Assembly: GCA_035636095.1 (NCBI GenBank)
Contig: DASPZU010000084.1
Span: forward strand, 106,668 to 170,667
From: Gp7-AA10 sp035636095
GTDB lineage: Bacteria > Acidobacteriota > Thermoanaerobaculia > Gp7-AA8
DNA: 64,000 nt
Reading direction: 5' to 3'
A model generated the notes under the pieces. That model was not told where the DNA came from and searched no databases. It saw only the letters and a program-made list of their open reading frames with translations. Position numbers and translations under genes: made by a program. How positions within the stretch are numbered: the stretch's first letter is position 1; each line of letters opens with the position of its first letter. Below, piece after piece: positions 62,884-64,000 of this stretch.

Positions 62884-64000
62884 TGCAGGCGATCGATCAG
62901 GTCGTGGACCATCTGTTCCGCCACCGCGCGGGACAGATGGTTTCCACGCTCACGCGGATCTTCGGTCCGGAACACCTGCCGCTGGCCGAAGAAGTCGTGC
63001 AGGAGGCGCTGATCACGGCGCTGACGCAGTGGAGCTTTCACGGCGTCCCTGAGAATCCCGCCGGCTGGCTGTTTCGCGTTGCGCGCAACAAAGCGCTCGA
63101 TCAGATTCGGCGCCAAATGACGTTTCGAGAAAAGGTCGCCGCGGCGCTGCATGAGCTGCCGACCGACGAGCAGCCATCAGTCGATCACGACTTCGAAGAC
63201 GACCTTCTGTCGATGATGCTGATGTGCTGTCATCCGGCCTTGCCTGAGGAGAGCCGCATCGCGCTGACGCTGAAGACCGTGGGCGGCTTCAGCGTCGAAG
63301 AGATCGCGCGCGCATTTCTGTCGCAGAAAGCAACCATCGCGCAGCGGCTCGTGCGCGCCAAGCGTCTCATTCGCGAAGAGGCGATTCCAATGGAGATGCC
63401 ATCGCGCGACGAGCTTCCCGTCCGGCTGGCCTCTCTGCTCAAAGTCATCTATCTGATGTTCAACGAGGGACACAGCGCGCACGAAGGCGATGCCCTTGTC
63501 CGCGACGACCTGTGCGACGAAGCGATTCGCCTGGGCACTCTTCTGGTCGAGCATCCGGCCACACTCGGCCCGGCAGTGCATGCTCTGCTCGCGCTCATGC
63601 TGCTGCAGGCGGCGCGACTGCCGGCCCGGATCGATGGCGCCGGCGAGATCACACTGCTGGCGGAGCAGGATCGATCGCGTTGGGACCACGCCATGATCGC
63701 CCGCGGCATGCGGCACCTCGACGCCTCGGCGTCCGGCGATGCCATCACGACCTATCACGTCGAGGCGGCCATCGCCGCCTGCCACGCTGCCGCACCGTCG
63801 TTCGGCGAGACCGATTGGCCGCGCATCGTCTCGCTTTACGACGAGCTTCTCGCGATGCAGCCCTCGCCGGTGGCGGCGCTGAATCAAGCGGTGGCCATCG
63901 CGATGGCGGACGGCCCGCAAGCTGGTATCGACGCGATCGAATCGATCGCATCGCGCGACTCGCTCCGCGAATATCCCCTTCTCTACTCGACCCTGGGCGA
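62883..64000 (+). CDS. ECF42-like RNA polymerase sigma factor, 3' end outside window
   Basis: At least 372 aa; no stop before the right edge. Sigma2: VSTLTRIFGPEHLPLAEEVV, VQEALITALTQWSFHG, NPAGWLFRVARNKALDQIRR. Sigma4: CCHPALPEESRIALTLKTVG, GFSVEEIARAFLSQKATIAQ, RLVRAKRLIREE. After residue 180 comes the long C-terminal extension typical of this group (VIYLMFNEGHSAHEGDALVR, LLVEHPATLGPAVHALLALM, PVAALNQAVAIAMADGPQAG), a TPR-like domain needed for activity in studied members. The pairing with a DGPF protein gives the group assignment. There is no anti-sigma gene in view. Confidence 0.9.
   Translation, partial: MQAIDQVVDHLFRHRAGQMVSTLTRIFGPEHLPLAEEVVQEALITALTQWSFHGVPENPAGWLFRVARNKALDQIRRQMTFREKVAAALHELPTDEQPSVDHDFEDDLLSMMLMCCHPALPEESRIALTLKTVGGFSVEEIARAFLSQKATIAQRLVRAKRLIREEAIPMEMPSRDELPVRLASLLKVIYLMFNEGHSAHEGDALVRDDLCDEAIRLGTLLVEHPATLGPAVHALLALMLLQAARLPARIDGAGEITLLAEQDRSRWDHAMIARGMRHLDASASGDAITTYHVEAAIAACHAAAPSFGETDWPRIVSLYDELLAMQPSPVAALNQAVAIAMADGPQAGIDAIESIASRDSLREYPLLYSTLG

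Overview
The window is a high-GC (about 60% by eye), gene-dense bacterial chromosome segment. It has no tRNA, rRNA, CRISPR array or insertion sequence that I can see. Lipobox proteins, OmpA-family peptidoglycan-binding proteins, an HtrB/LpxL-like acyltransferase and a Wzm/Wzt-type exporter point to a diderm (Gram-negative) cell. Secreted FG-GAP and PKD proteins, an M28 peptidase with PDZ and TolB-like repeats, a K+-independent membrane pyrophosphatase and an ECF42-like sigma/YCII pair suggest an Acidobacteriota-like soil or sediment organism. That placement is an inference from gene content, not a phylogenetic result.

Layout. 1-11 kb is a polysaccharide/lipid decoration locus. The plus strand carries three glycosyltransferases, an acyltransferase, a small membrane protein and a NodB deacetylase, chained by 4-bp overlaps. 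The minus strand carries a methyltransferase, a response regulator, a GNAT protein, a glycosyltransferase-methyltransferase fusion, a GT2 and a Wzt-like ATPase. 11-21.3 kb (minus) holds a TMTC-like membrane/TPR protein and three secreted proteins (PKD repeats, an unknown 561-aa protein, FG-GAP). These lie between the Wzt ATPase and its likely Wzm permease (21.3-22 kb), which has no ordinary start codon for its conserved N-terminus. Divergent from Wzm is an XRE regulator, TPR protein and secreted protein operon (22.1-24.4 kb).

24.4-38 kb (minus) is the respiratory core: nuoABCDHIJKLMN without nuoEFG, running directly into atpZ, atpI, atpB and atpE without F1 genes, and ending in an unannotated 55-aa two-helix protein. 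NuoB and NuoC both carry the same extra C-terminal cysteine domain. Five hairpin elements built from 7-bp tandem repeats lie directly at stop codons in this cluster. A MidA/NDUFAF7-like methyltransferase, the family of a complex I assembly factor, is the next gene upstream. 39.3-43.7 kb (plus) has two paralogous OmpA proteins, the membrane pyrophosphatase and YjbQ.

43.7-49.3 kb holds a frameshifted small membrane gene and an ABC-2 exporter, amidohydrolase-CIA30 and DesK/DesR-like two-component operon. 49.5-57.4 kb holds a D-aminoacylase-like enzyme beside a fossil yjbQ tail, and an unusual ABC system whose binding protein is fused to an OmpA domain. A flavin disulfide oxidoreductase and a Cu/Zn superoxide dismutase lipoprotein follow. 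57.4-62.5 kb (minus) has a YfhO-like membrane protein and a multidomain M28 peptidase. The window closes with a YCII protein and an ECF42-like sigma factor cut by the right edge.

The observations I rate highest are the duplicated NuoB/NuoC cysteine domain, the stop-codon heptamer hairpins, the OmpA-fused ABC binding protein, and a GC-rich palindromic module inserted in the same reading frame of two unrelated genes.
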